DNA of 64,000 nucleotides, taken from assembly GCF_003387575.1 (NCBI RefSeq), contig NZ_QUAB01000048.1, forward strand, positions 248,001-312,000. Reading direction: 5' to 3'. The DNA is from Microbacterium bovistercoris (GTDB taxonomy: Bacteria; Actinomycetota; Actinomycetes; Actinomycetales; Microbacteriaceae). Shown here one piece after another: positions 50,723 to 58,240 of this stretch (position 1 is its first letter; the number at the start of each line of letters is the position of its first letter). The notes under the pieces are model-generated. The model saw only the letters and a list, made by a program, of their open reading frames with translations. It had not been told where the DNA came from and did not search any database. The position numbers were made by a program, and so were the translations under genes.

Positions 50723-51790
50723 TCAGCGGACGGCGGCGGCGACCTCGAGCACGCGTGGGAGCGACTCCTCCTCGCCGACCGAGATGCGGATGCCGTCGCC
50801 CGAGAACGGGCGGACGATCAGGCCGGCGGCGACGAACGCCTCGGCGATCTCGTCGGTGCGCTCCTTGGTGCGCAGCCACACGAAGTTGGACTGCGAGTCG
50901 GGCACCTTCCAGCCCAGCTCGCGCAGGCCGGTGACCAGGCGGTCGCGCCGCTCGACGATGACGGCCACGCGCTCCATCAGCTCGTCCTCGGCATCCAGGC
51001 TGGCGATGGCCGCGTTCTCCGCGGCGCTGGTGACCGACAGCGGGATGCCGGTGGTGCGGGCCGCGTCGAGCACCCGCGGATGCCCGATCGCGTAACCGAC
51101 ACGGAGACCTGCGAGCCCGTAGGCCTTGGAGAACGTGCGCAGCACGACGACGTTCGGATGCGTCTCGAAGATGCGCTCCTCCAGACCGTCGACGGCCTCG
51201 GGGTCGGTGACGAACTCGGCGTAGGCCTCGTCGAGGATGACGAGCACATCCTGCGGCACCCGCTCGAGGAAGGCTGCGAACTCGGCGCTGGTGACGATCG
51301 GGCCGGTCGGGTTGTTGGGGGTGCAGACGATCACCACGCGGGTGCGGTCGGTGATGGCGTCAGCCATCGCGTCGAGGTCGTGCCGCGCACCCGGAGCGAG
51401 CGGCACCTGCACGCCCGTGGCGCCTGCGACCAGGGGCAGGCTCGGGTAGGCCTCGAAGGAGCGCCAGGCGTAGACGACCTCGTCACCGACGCTCGAGGTG
51501 CCGAGCACGAGCTGGTGCAGGATAGACACCGATCCGGCGGCGACGTGCACCGCATCAGAGGCGACGCCGTACTTCTCCCCCAGCCGGGCACGGAGGGCTC
51601 CGGCCGTGGCATCCGGGTAGCGGTTCACCGGAGTCGTGTGCTGCAGCGCCTCGACCACCGACGGCAGCGGCTCGAACGGGTTCTCGTTGCTGGACAGCTT
51701 GAACGCATCGGCGCCCGCCTGCTTGCCCTGGCGATACGGCGGCAGCGCCGCGATCTCGGGGCGGATGCGGGGCAGGATCGGCTCAGTCAC
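50723..51790 (-). CDS. hisC: Histidinol-phosphate/aromatic aminotransferase
   Basis: 355 aa. PLP fold type I: SSNENPFEP, CTPNNPTGPIV, DEAYAEFV, and PLP lysine in TFSKAYGLAGLRVGYA near residue 222. HisC-like by sequence, but aromatic amino acid transaminases are close relatives; no his genes are adjacent. GTG 51790 is 6 nt from TAGACT, suggesting a leaderless message. It reads toward the E1alpha gene 58 nt away. Confidence 0.88.
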   Translation of the reverse strand: MTEPILPRIRPEIAALPPYRQGKQAGADAFKLSSNENPFEPLPSVVEALQHTTPVNRYPDATAGALRARLGEKYGVASDAVHVAAGSVSILHQLVLGTSSVGDEVVYAWRSFEAYPSLPLVAGATGVQVPLAPGARHDLDAMADAITDRTRVVIVCTPNNPTGPIVTSAEFAAFLERVPQDVLVILDEAYAEFVTDPEAVDGLEERIFETHPNVVVLRTFSKAYGLAGLRVGYAIGHPRVLDAARTTGIPLSVTSAAENAAIASLDAEDELMERVAVIVERRDRLVTGLRELGWKVPDSQSNFVWLRTKERTDEIAEAFVAAGLIVRPFSGDGIRISVGEEESLPRVLEVAAAVR

Positions 51791-51890
51791 GGCACAAGTC
51801 TAGAATCCCCGCATTCGACACAACGATGGGTTGCCGATTTCGCACTCTGAGCGCGTTACAAATTCGAAATCCGCAGGTTCAACTCCAATC

Positions 51891-51920
51891 TTGACCGGAA
51901 ATCGTAGTTCTGCTTACGAT
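51891..51920 (+). promoter_or_regulatory. Predicted leaderless promoter of the APC permease gene
   Basis: TTGACC (51891-51896), 18 bp, TACGAT (51915-51920), then 7 nt to ATG 51928; no ribosome binding site between. Confidence 0.75.
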
Positions 51921-51927
51921 CTCCCTC

Positions 51928-53466
51928 ATGTCAACGACGCCAATACGCCTGGAGCGCCCTGAAGGCAAGGGTCTCGCCGCCGGAACACTCGGCCTGTGGG
52001 GATCCACCGTGATCGGCCTCGCCTCGACGGCGCCGGTGTATTCGCTCGTCGCCTCGCTGGGCTGGGTGGTCATCGCCGTGGGCGCGCAAGCGCCCATCGC
52101 GTTCATCCTCGCCTTCATCCCGATGCTGCTCATCGCCTTCGCCTACCGCGAGCTGAACAACGCCGTGCCGGACTGCGGCACCACGTTCACGTGGGGAACG
52201 AAGGCGTTCGGCCCGTGGGTCGGCTGGATGGGCGGCTGGGGCGTGGCCGTCGCCGGCATGGTCGTGCTCGCCAACCTCGCCCAGATCGCGTCGGTCTACT
52301 TCTGGGCCCTGATCGGGCAGGACCTGGAGAACAGCGACCTGCGGGTGGTGCTCGTCGCCGTGCTCTTCATCGCCGCGATGACCTGGGTCAGCTGGCGCGG
52401 TGTCGAGATCGGCGAGCGCATCCAGAACGTGCTGCTCGGCGTCCAGTACCTGGCGCTCGTCGTGTTCATCGTCGCCGTCGCCGTCCAGATCACCACCGGC
52501 AACGCCCCGGATGCCACGGCCTTCTCGTGGGAGTGGCTGAACCCGTTCGCCTTCACCTCATGGTCGGGCTTCACCGAGGCGATCCTGCTCGCTCTGTTCA
52601 TCTACTGGGGCTGGGACACGTGCCTCGCGCTGAACGAGGAGACCAAGGATCCGAAGCGCATCCCCGGCCGCGCGGCGCTGCTCACCTGCGTCATCCTGCT
52701 GGTCACCTACGTCGCCGTGACGATCGCCGCGATGATGTACGCCGGCCTCGGCGAGGAGGGCACGGGCCTCGGCAACGAGGCGCACGCCGACGACTTCTTC
52801 CTCGCGATCAAGGACGGCCTGCTCGGCCCGTTCGGCTGGGTGCTCGTGGTCGCCGTGATCATCTCGGCGGTCTCGTCGACCCAGACCACGATCCTGCCGA
52901 CCGCGCGCGGCACGCTCGCGATGGGCGTCTACCGCGCGCTGCCCGAGAAGTTCAAGGACGTGCACCCGGTGTACAAGACGCCGTCGTTCTCGACGATCGT
53001 GATGGGCGTCGTCGCGGTCGCGTACTACGTCGGCATGACCCTGATCAGCGACAACATCCTGCAGGACTCGATCCTCTCGCTCGGCCTCGCCATCGCGTTC
53101 TACTACGCGATCACCGGGTTCGCGTGCGCGTGGTACTTCCGCAAGGAGCTGAAGAACTCGGCGCGCGACCTGTGGTTCAAGGGCATCTTCCCTGTGCTCG
53201 GCGGCCTGCTGCTGACCGGCGCGTTCGTGCAGTCCGCGGTCGACATGTGGGACGTGGACTACGGCTACACCGTGCTGTTCGGCATCGGCGGCACCTTCGT
53301 CGTCGGGATCGGCTCGCTCGCCGTCGGCCTTGTGCTGATGTTCGTCTGGTACCTGATGCCGCGCTCGAAGCGGTTCTTCGCCGGCGAGAGCCTCAACCGC
53401 GACACCGAGGTGCTCGTTCCCGAGGATCCGGCCGAGTTCCCCCGGTCGATCGACGGCGGGATCTGA
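51928..53466 (+). CDS. APC-family amino acid permease
   Basis: 512 aa with 12 or more helices. N-terminal GTLGLWGSTVIGLASTAPVYSLV, then FAYRELNNAVPDCGTTFTWGTKAFGPWVGWMGGW, the APC pattern for amino acid/polyamine import. No partner gene. Leaderless start at ATG 51928 supported by the promoter above. Substrate not determined. Confidence 0.9.
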   Translation: MSTTPIRLERPEGKGLAAGTLGLWGSTVIGLASTAPVYSLVASLGWVVIAVGAQAPIAFILAFIPMLLIAFAYRELNNAVPDCGTTFTWGTKAFGPWVGWMGGWGVAVAGMVVLANLAQIASVYFWALIGQDLENSDLRVVLVAVLFIAAMTWVSWRGVEIGERIQNVLLGVQYLALVVFIVAVAVQITTGNAPDATAFSWEWLNPFAFTSWSGFTEAILLALFIYWGWDTCLALNEETKDPKRIPGRAALLTCVILLVTYVAVTIAAMMYAGLGEEGTGLGNEAHADDFFLAIKDGLLGPFGWVLVVAVIISAVSSTQTTILPTARGTLAMGVYRALPEKFKDVHPVYKTPSFSTIVMGVVAVAYYVGMTLISDNILQDSILSLGLAIAFYYAITGFACAWYFRKELKNSARDLWFKGIFPVLGGLLLTGAFVQSAVDMWDVDYGYTVLFGIGGTFVVGIGSLAVGLVLMFVWYLMPRSKRFFAGESLNRDTEVLVPEDPAEFPRSIDGGI

Positions 53467-53470
53467 CCGA

Positions 53471-53514
53471 GTCATTGCCATACCAGAGTGATACCATTCT
53501 GGTATGGCAATGAC
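53471..53514. promoter_or_regulatory. Perfect 17-bp inverted repeat, toxin-antitoxin operator
   Basis: GTCATTGCCATACCAGA (53471-53487) and TCTGGTATGGCAATGAC (53498-53514) with a 10 nt spacer that repeats ATACCA. The right arm covers the antitoxin start codons. Confidence 0.9.
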
Positions 53515-53710
53515 TGTGCGGATTCCGGCGGAGCTCGACGCGCAGCTGGAGGAGATCGCGCGTGCCCGCCACATGTCGAAGCACGCGGTGATCATCGAGG
53601 CGGCGCAGCGCTTCGCCTCCAGTGAGGCGAAGACCGCGAAGGTCCTCAGCGCGATCGATGAGATCGCCGATCACTACGCCGAGACGATCACTCGACTCGA
53701 AGACGCATGA
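53504..53710 (+). CDS. Ribbon-helix-helix antitoxin of the Doc pair
   Basis: 68 aa. RHH/CopG-type: MTVRIPAELDAQLEEIARARHMSKHAVIIEAAQRF, where residues 3-8 form the DNA-binding strand. The C-terminal helix should block Doc. ATG 53504 lies inside the operator palindrome, so bound antitoxin would hide the start region; ATG 53510 is an alternative. Overlaps doc by 4 nt. Confidence 0.88.
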   Translation: MAMTVRIPAELDAQLEEIARARHMSKHAVIIEAAQRFASSEAKTAKVLSAIDEIADHYAETITRLEDA

Positions 53711-54078
53711 CGGCCGAGTACATCGATCCCGAGCAAGCGCTCGCGGTGGTCGCCAAGCTCGGCCTGCACGTCCGCGACCAGGGGCTGCTCTTCTCCGCGC
53801 TGGCGCGACCCGCGGCGAGCATGTTCGGTGTCGACGCGTATCCGACGATCGAGGAGAAGGCCGCGGCGCTGATCAGCTCGATCGCGCAGAATCACTCGCT
53901 GTTCGACGGGAACAAGAGACTGTCACTGTTCCTGACCTTCGCGTTCCTGAAGATCAACGGATACGAGGTGACATTCACACAGGACGAGGCGTTCGACCTC
54001 GTGCTCGGCGTGGCACAGAGTCGGCTCGACCTGCCCGAGATCGCCGCGAGCTTCGCCGCGCACGTGCGGCGAAGCTGA
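53707..54078 (+). CDS. doc: Doc-type toxin (Fic fold kinase of EF-Tu)
   Basis: 123 aa. The Doc/Fic motif HSLFDGNKR is intact at 63-71 (His63, Phe66, Asp67, Asn69, Lys70, Arg71). Doc proteins inhibit translation by phosphorylating EF-Tu (known for the P1 protein; inferred here). It is full length and translationally coupled to the antitoxin, so the pair looks functional. Confidence 0.9.
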   Translation: MTAEYIDPEQALAVVAKLGLHVRDQGLLFSALARPAASMFGVDAYPTIEEKAAALISSIAQNHSLFDGNKRLSLFLTFAFLKINGYEVTFTQDEAFDLVLGVAQSRLDLPEIAASFAAHVRRS

Positions 54079-54088
54079 CGGCGGGGCG

Positions 54089-54103
54089 CTTCGACAGGCT
54101 CAG
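54089..54103. repeat. Repeat family A arm after doc
   Basis: CTTCGACAGGCTCAG followed by CGACCCAC...TGGG, a partly decayed hairpin between doc and the MalY-type gene. Confidence 0.7.
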
Positions 54104-54147
54104 CGACCCACACCTGGGCTCCTCAGTTCGCGAAGGGGCCGGGAAGG

Positions 54148-55326
54148 TCAGCGACCGTAGGCCGCGGCGAGGCGCTCCAGCGCCGCGGTGATGGCGTGCT
54201 GCGGAGCGGCGAGGTTCATGCGCTCGAACCCCTCGCCCTCCGGGCCGAAGATCGCCCCCTCGTCGAAGAAGACGTGCGCCTCCTGCTCGTTGATGCGCTT
54301 GAGCTCCTCGGCGTCGTGACCGAAGGCGCGGAAGTCCATCCACTGCAGGTAGGTGCCTTCGAGATCGAACACGGTGACCTCGGGCATCCGCTCGGCGAAG
54401 AACCGCTTCACGAGCGCGTGATTCGAGGCGACGAGTTCGATGAGGTGCTCCAGCCAGGGCTCCGCCTCGGTGTACGCCAGGCGGCAGGCCTCGAATCCCA
54501 GCGCGTTCAGGGTGAAGAAGCCTGTCCGGGTGCGCTCGTCGTTGTAGGTCTCGCGCAGCACGGGGTCGGTGATGACGATGTTGCTGGTCTGCATGCCGGC
54601 GAGGTTGAAGGTCTTGCTGGGGGCCGTGCACACGACGGTCCGCGAGGCGATCTCGGGGCTCAGCGTGGAGAACACCGTGTGCGTGCTGCCGGGCAGCACG
54701 AGGTCGAAGTGGATCTCGTCGCTGACCACGATCAGGTCGTTCTCGAGCGCGATGCGGGCGACGGCCTCGAGTTCGTCGCGCTCCCAGACCCGGCCGGTGG
54801 GGTTGTGCGGGCTGCAGAACAGCAGCACCTTGTTGCGCGGGTCCTTGGCCTTGGCCTCGAGGTCGTCGAGGTCGAGCCGCCAGCGCCCGTCGCGCAGCAC
54901 CAGCGGGTTGCCGACGACGGTGCGGCCGTTGGAGAGGATGCCGCGGTAGAACGGGTAGTACGCCGGGGTCTGCACGATCACACCGTCGCCCTGCTCGGTG
55001 AACGCGCGGATCGCGGTGAAGAAGGCGGGCACGATACCGGGGGCGAGCGAGATCTGCTCCCGGTCGACGGTCCAGCCGTGCCGGCGCTGGAACCAGCCGG
55101 TCACCGCGTCCCAGTAGTCGTCGGTCGCGATCGTGTAGCCGAGCACGGCGGTGCGGAGGTGCTCGCGCAGGCCGTCGATGATCTCGGGCGCGATGGCCAG
55201 GTCGAGGTCGGCGACCGAGAACGGCGAGATGCCCGGCGGAACGTCGGGGTTCGCCTCGCGCATCTCCTCCCACTTGGCGGCACCGGTGCCGGTGCGGTCG
55301 ATCACCGTCTCGAAGTCGTAGGCCAT
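54148..55326 (-). CDS. MalY/PatB-type PLP aminotransferase, cystathionine beta-lyase
   Basis: 392 aa. Fold type I: VADLDLAIAPEI near residue 40, YYPFYRGI, CSPHNPTGRVW, DEIHFDLVL, PLP lysine in APSKTFNLAG near residue 232, and DEGAIFGPEGEGFERMNLA. The C-S lyase group releases ammonia, pyruvate and a thiol from cystathionine or cysteine conjugates. Start ATG 55326. No operon partner. Confidence 0.88.
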   Translation of the reverse strand: MAYDFETVIDRTGTGAAKWEEMREANPDVPPGISPFSVADLDLAIAPEIIDGLREHLRTAVLGYTIATDDYWDAVTGWFQRRHGWTVDREQISLAPGIVPAFFTAIRAFTEQGDGVIVQTPAYYPFYRGILSNGRTVVGNPLVLRDGRWRLDLDDLEAKAKDPRNKVLLFCSPHNPTGRVWERDELEAVARIALENDLIVVSDEIHFDLVLPGSTHTVFSTLSPEIASRTVVCTAPSKTFNLAGMQTSNIVITDPVLRETYNDERTRTGFFTLNALGFEACRLAYTEAEPWLEHLIELVASNHALVKRFFAERMPEVTVFDLEGTYLQWMDFRAFGHDAEELKRINEQEAHVFFDEGAIFGPEGEGFERMNLAAPQHAITAALERLAAAYGR

Positions 55327-55429
55327 GGATCGAGTCTTCCACGTCCTCGGCGGGCGACGGATGCCGCCGACTCATGGGGCAACACGCGTGGCTGATGCGC
55401 GACGGCGGTTCGGCTGTCAGACTCGGAGC

Positions 55430-55834
55430 ATGCGATTCCTCGTCCGCGTCGTCGTCAACGCCTTCGCCATCTGGGTCGTCACCCTCATGCCGGTGCTCGA
55501 GGTGAGCGTGCGCCCGTTCCCACCCGGCCGCGACCTGCAGATGATCATCACCCTGCTCGGCATCGCGCTGATCTTCGCGCTGGTCAACACCATCGTCGGG
55601 ACGATCATCAAGATCGTCGCCCTGCCGCTGTACATCCTCACCCTCGGACTGATCGGACTGGTCATCAACGGCTTCCTGCTGTGGCTGACCGCCTGGATCA
55701 CGCACTTCTTCGGCTGGGGCCTCGAGGTGAACTCGTTCTGGTGGGGCATCGTCGCCGCGATCGTCATCTCGGTCATCAACTGGATCTTCGGGATCATCCT
55801 GCGGCCGCAGCGCAAGGACTCGGCACGCCACTGA
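55430..55834 (+). CDS. Small four-helix membrane protein, phage-holin-4-like
   Basis: 134 aa with four hydrophobic helices and a C-terminal basic end (LRPQRKDSARH). The pattern IITLLGIALIFALVNTIVG ... LYILTLGLIGLVINGFLLW matches the widespread 'phage holin family' membrane proteins of Actinobacteria, which usually are chromosomal genes, not phage. Function unknown. Convergent with the hydrolase gene at 55837. Confidence 0.82.
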   Translation: MRFLVRVVVNAFAIWVVTLMPVLEVSVRPFPPGRDLQMIITLLGIALIFALVNTIVGTIIKIVALPLYILTLGLIGLVINGFLLWLTAWITHFFGWGLEVNSFWWGIVAAIVISVINWIFGIILRPQRKDSARH

Positions 55835-55836
55835 CT

Positions 55837-57309
55837 TCACCCCACCTCGCGCGCACGGTACGAGAACGATTCGACCTTCGTCGCGGCATTCAGTTCGTTC
55901 CAGCGCTGCTGCAGCGCCTCGGGGCGCGGGTCTCCGGAAGCGTCGAGCAGTCCCGCCGTCTCCTCGTATGCGCTGGGGAAGTGGCTGCCGATCACGGGTA
56001 GCAGCGCGTCGGCCTCCCGTACCGCCACGAAACTGTCCGACGATCCGGTCGTGCCCGCCGATCCCCCGGCGGACAGCGCTCCGCCGACCAGATCGTCGGT
56101 GTGGCGGATGTCGGCGACCAGGGTGCGTTCGCCCAGGGCCACCGGCGTCGGATTGCCGAAGGTCGTCAGCGTCCGCACGTCGTACACGCCCTCGGCCGCG
56201 AGGAAGGACCCGATCATCGCGCCCTGCGAGTACCCGACGATGTCGATGGTGTCACCCGCCTCGATCCCCGCCTCCGCCATCGCCAGCTCCACCGCCTCGT
56301 ACGAGGCACTTGCCTCGCGCTTCAGATACATGTCGACGTTGGATGTCATGTCCCACGGGCTGTCAGATGTGTCGAGCGGGTCGTCGGTCCCGTCGATGAA
56401 CACTTGATACTGACTGCTGCCGTCGGGCATCGCGTACTTGTCGATGCGCACCTGCTGGCCGCCCTTGTTTCCGCGCAGCCGCTCGAACGCCGCGCGGGTG
56501 CCGGCCGGAGGCCCGGATGGCGCCGAGCGCACGGTCTTGTCCACCTCCACGGCCGGGCCGCGTCCTGTGAGCCGCTCGCCGGGTTCGATCGTGCCGAGTC
56601 CGCGGCGCTTCGCCTCCTCGGGAACCCAGCCCAGCAGCTGCGGGAGCCGAATGCCGGCGGCATGCCCGACCAGCTGCAGGCCGAGGGGCATCAGCACGGT
56701 TCCGAGCGCAGCCGAGAGGAACGGGGACATCCGCAGAGCATCCGCCGTCACCTCTGCGCCGCTGTATCTGTTCTGCTCCCACACCCGCAGCCATTCATCG
56801 ACGCCCTCGGTGATGGCGGGGTCGGATGCCAGCAGCGTGTCGATGCGCTCCTGCAGAGCCGCCGCCTCCGAGGGGAAGTTCACCGCGAGCGATTCCCGGC
56901 GCGCGCAGAGGTCGACGTACTCGAAGATGTCCGCCATCCGGCGGATGTCTTCGCCGAGTCGCACGACGGCCTCCTGCTCCCGCTCGACCTGAACCGCGCA
57001 TGTCCCGAACGAACTGCCGTTGATACGCAGTCCGCTCGCCGTGTCCACGGCCTGCCAGGCCCGGCGGAGTGCATCGGTCGCCCCACCGAGACTCGTCGCC
57101 ACAGCATCCAGCTGCACCGCCGCGGCCCGCATGTCCTCCGTGTCGACGGCGATGGCCCCGCCGGACATGATCTGCAGGCCATCGCCCTTCGGGAGCGGAG
57201 GGATCAGGGCCGCCGTCTCTGCACCCCGCGCCCCGCTCGCAGAGTCGCCACCGTGTCCCGCCCCGCCGTATCCCCCGCCGGCCTCCCCGAGCGCCGCATC
57301 GGTCGTCAT
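55837..57309 (-). CDS. WXG100-like N-terminal / alpha-beta hydrolase C-terminal protein
   Basis: 490 aa. Gly-rich leader (1-50), then two helices around a Trp turn (VDTEDMRAAAVQLDAVATSL ... LRRAWQAVDTASG, 55-95) that resemble an ESX/WXG100 hairpin. A helical middle follows, with a possible membrane stretch at 197-220. The C-terminus is an alpha/beta hydrolase: nucleophile elbow GYSQG (359-363, Ser361), TTFGNPTPV, Asp405/406 and His443 as a plausible triad. No signal peptide. Overlaps the small gene upstream by 4 nt. A secreted lipase/esterase-like effector is an inference. Confidence 0.72.
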   Translation of the reverse strand: MTTDAALGEAGGGYGGAGHGGDSASGARGAETAALIPPLPKGDGLQIMSGGAIAVDTEDMRAAAVQLDAVATSLGGATDALRRAWQAVDTASGLRINGSSFGTCAVQVEREQEAVVRLGEDIRRMADIFEYVDLCARRESLAVNFPSEAAALQERIDTLLASDPAITEGVDEWLRVWEQNRYSGAEVTADALRMSPFLSAALGTVLMPLGLQLVGHAAGIRLPQLLGWVPEEAKRRGLGTIEPGERLTGRGPAVEVDKTVRSAPSGPPAGTRAAFERLRGNKGGQQVRIDKYAMPDGSSQYQVFIDGTDDPLDTSDSPWDMTSNVDMYLKREASASYEAVELAMAEAGIEAGDTIDIVGYSQGAMIGSFLAAEGVYDVRTLTTFGNPTPVALGERTLVADIRHTDDLVGGALSAGGSAGTTGSSDSFVAVREADALLPVIGSHFPSAYEETAGLLDASGDPRPEALQQRWNELNAATKVESFSYRAREVG

Positions 57310-57566
57310 GACACCAGCTGCGCTTCCAGGGCGCCGCGCAGCACTCGCACCGTCACCATCGCGCCGTGCACCTGGCCGCGGAACTCCGTGATCCGCGCGT
57401 GTACGACCTGTCCCGCTGCAACCCGCCACTGCGTGGCCTCTGCCAGGGCGTCGAGCAGCACCCCGGCGGAGCCGAGCCGGCTCGCAGCCTCATCGAGTGC
57501 ATGCGTGGCCACGGCGTACGCCCAGACCTCCTGCGGAGAGGGCGACGTGAGAGTCATGTCGATCAT
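57306..57566 (-). CDS. Small helical protein paired with the WXG100-like hydrolase
   Basis: 86 aa (83 if ATG 57557 is used). Almost all alpha-helical: SPQEVWAYAVATHALDEAASRLGSAGVLLDALAEATQWRVAAGQVV..., with a Trp near the turn (TQWRVAAG), so it also looks WXG100/DUF-like. Stop overlaps the hydrolase start (ATGA), so the two are translated together and probably form a complex. No family recognised with certainty. Confidence 0.65.
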   Translation of the reverse strand: MIDMTLTSPSPQEVWAYAVATHALDEAASRLGSAGVLLDALAEATQWRVAAGQVVHARITEFRGQVHGAMVTVRVLRGALEAQLVS

Positions 57567-57711
57567 GCCCACCAGGATGCTCGGATCGCGGCATCCGCTC
57601 TTCGGCTCTCCCCTGGGTCCGCGCGACGCTGTGCAGAACTCGCGGTGAACTCCGCCTGTGGGATGCGGGTCGCGCCTCCCGCAGCACGGGCGTGGAGAGC
57701 AGAATGGAACG

Positions 57712-58221
57712 ATGACAGACCCGGAGCCCTTCCGCGTCATCTTCGTGTGCACGGGCAACATCTGCCGCTCGCCGATGGCCGAGGTCGTCCTGCGCGCCCT
57801 CGCCGACGAGCACGGGCTGGGTTCACGCCTGGTGTCCCGCAGCGCGGGCACCGGCGACTGGCACCTCGGCGAGCGCGCCGACCAGCGCACCCTCGAGGCC
57901 CTCGAGCGGCACGGGTACGACGGGTCGCTGCACAGGGCGAGACAGTTCTCCGCGGCATCCTGGCGCGAGAACGACCTCGTGATCGCACTCGATCGCACAC
58001 ACGAGCGCATCCTGCGCGAGTGGGCGCGCACCGACGACGACGAGGGCAAGGTCACGCTGCTGCGCTCCTTCGACTCACACGCCTCCAGCATGGACGTGCC
58101 CGATCCGTACTACGCCGGGCCCGAGATGTTCGATTCGGTGCTCGATATGATTGAGGTCGCGACCCGCGGCCTGTTCCATCAGCTCGAACCGGCGCTGCGA
58201 CTTCCGCGCGCGCGGGCCTGA
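57712..58221 (+). CDS. Low-molecular-weight protein tyrosine phosphatase
   Basis: 169 aa. P-loop CTGNICRS near residues 12-19 (C-x5-R) and the acid DPYY in VPDPYYAGPEMF near 127-135. Removes phosphate from tyrosine; in Actinobacteria often linked to cell-surface polymer control. ATG 57712 fits the family N-terminus; an earlier in-frame start at 57658 is unlikely. Directly upstream of purB. Confidence 0.92.
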   Translation: MTDPEPFRVIFVCTGNICRSPMAEVVLRALADEHGLGSRLVSRSAGTGDWHLGERADQRTLEALERHGYDGSLHRARQFSAASWRENDLVIALDRTHERILREWARTDDDEGKVTLLRSFDSHASSMDVPDPYYAGPEMFDSVLDMIEVATRGLFHQLEPALRLPRARA

Positions 58222-58225
58222 AACC

Positions 58226-58240
58226 GGAGGTACTCCCCTG
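58226..58240 (+). promoter_or_regulatory. Ribosome binding site and CTG start of purB
   Basis: GGAGG (58226-58230), 7 nt, then CTG (58238-58240). It is the only in-frame codon with a proper ribosome binding site between the phosphatase stop and the conserved purB N-terminus. Confidence 0.7.

Noticed and set aside
51840..51900. A tRNA-like 3' segment (GGTTCAACTCC near 51876)
   Set aside because: No matching acceptor, D or anticodon arms fold around it; a chance T-loop-like string in a promoter region.
55430..55834. Prophage remnant based on the holin-like gene
   Set aside because: No other phage gene, att site or integrase; such proteins are ordinary chromosomal genes in Actinobacteria.
58151..58237. 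ATG 58151 as the purB start
   Set aside because: It lies inside the phosphatase gene, has no ribosome binding site and would add residues unlike any purB N-terminus.
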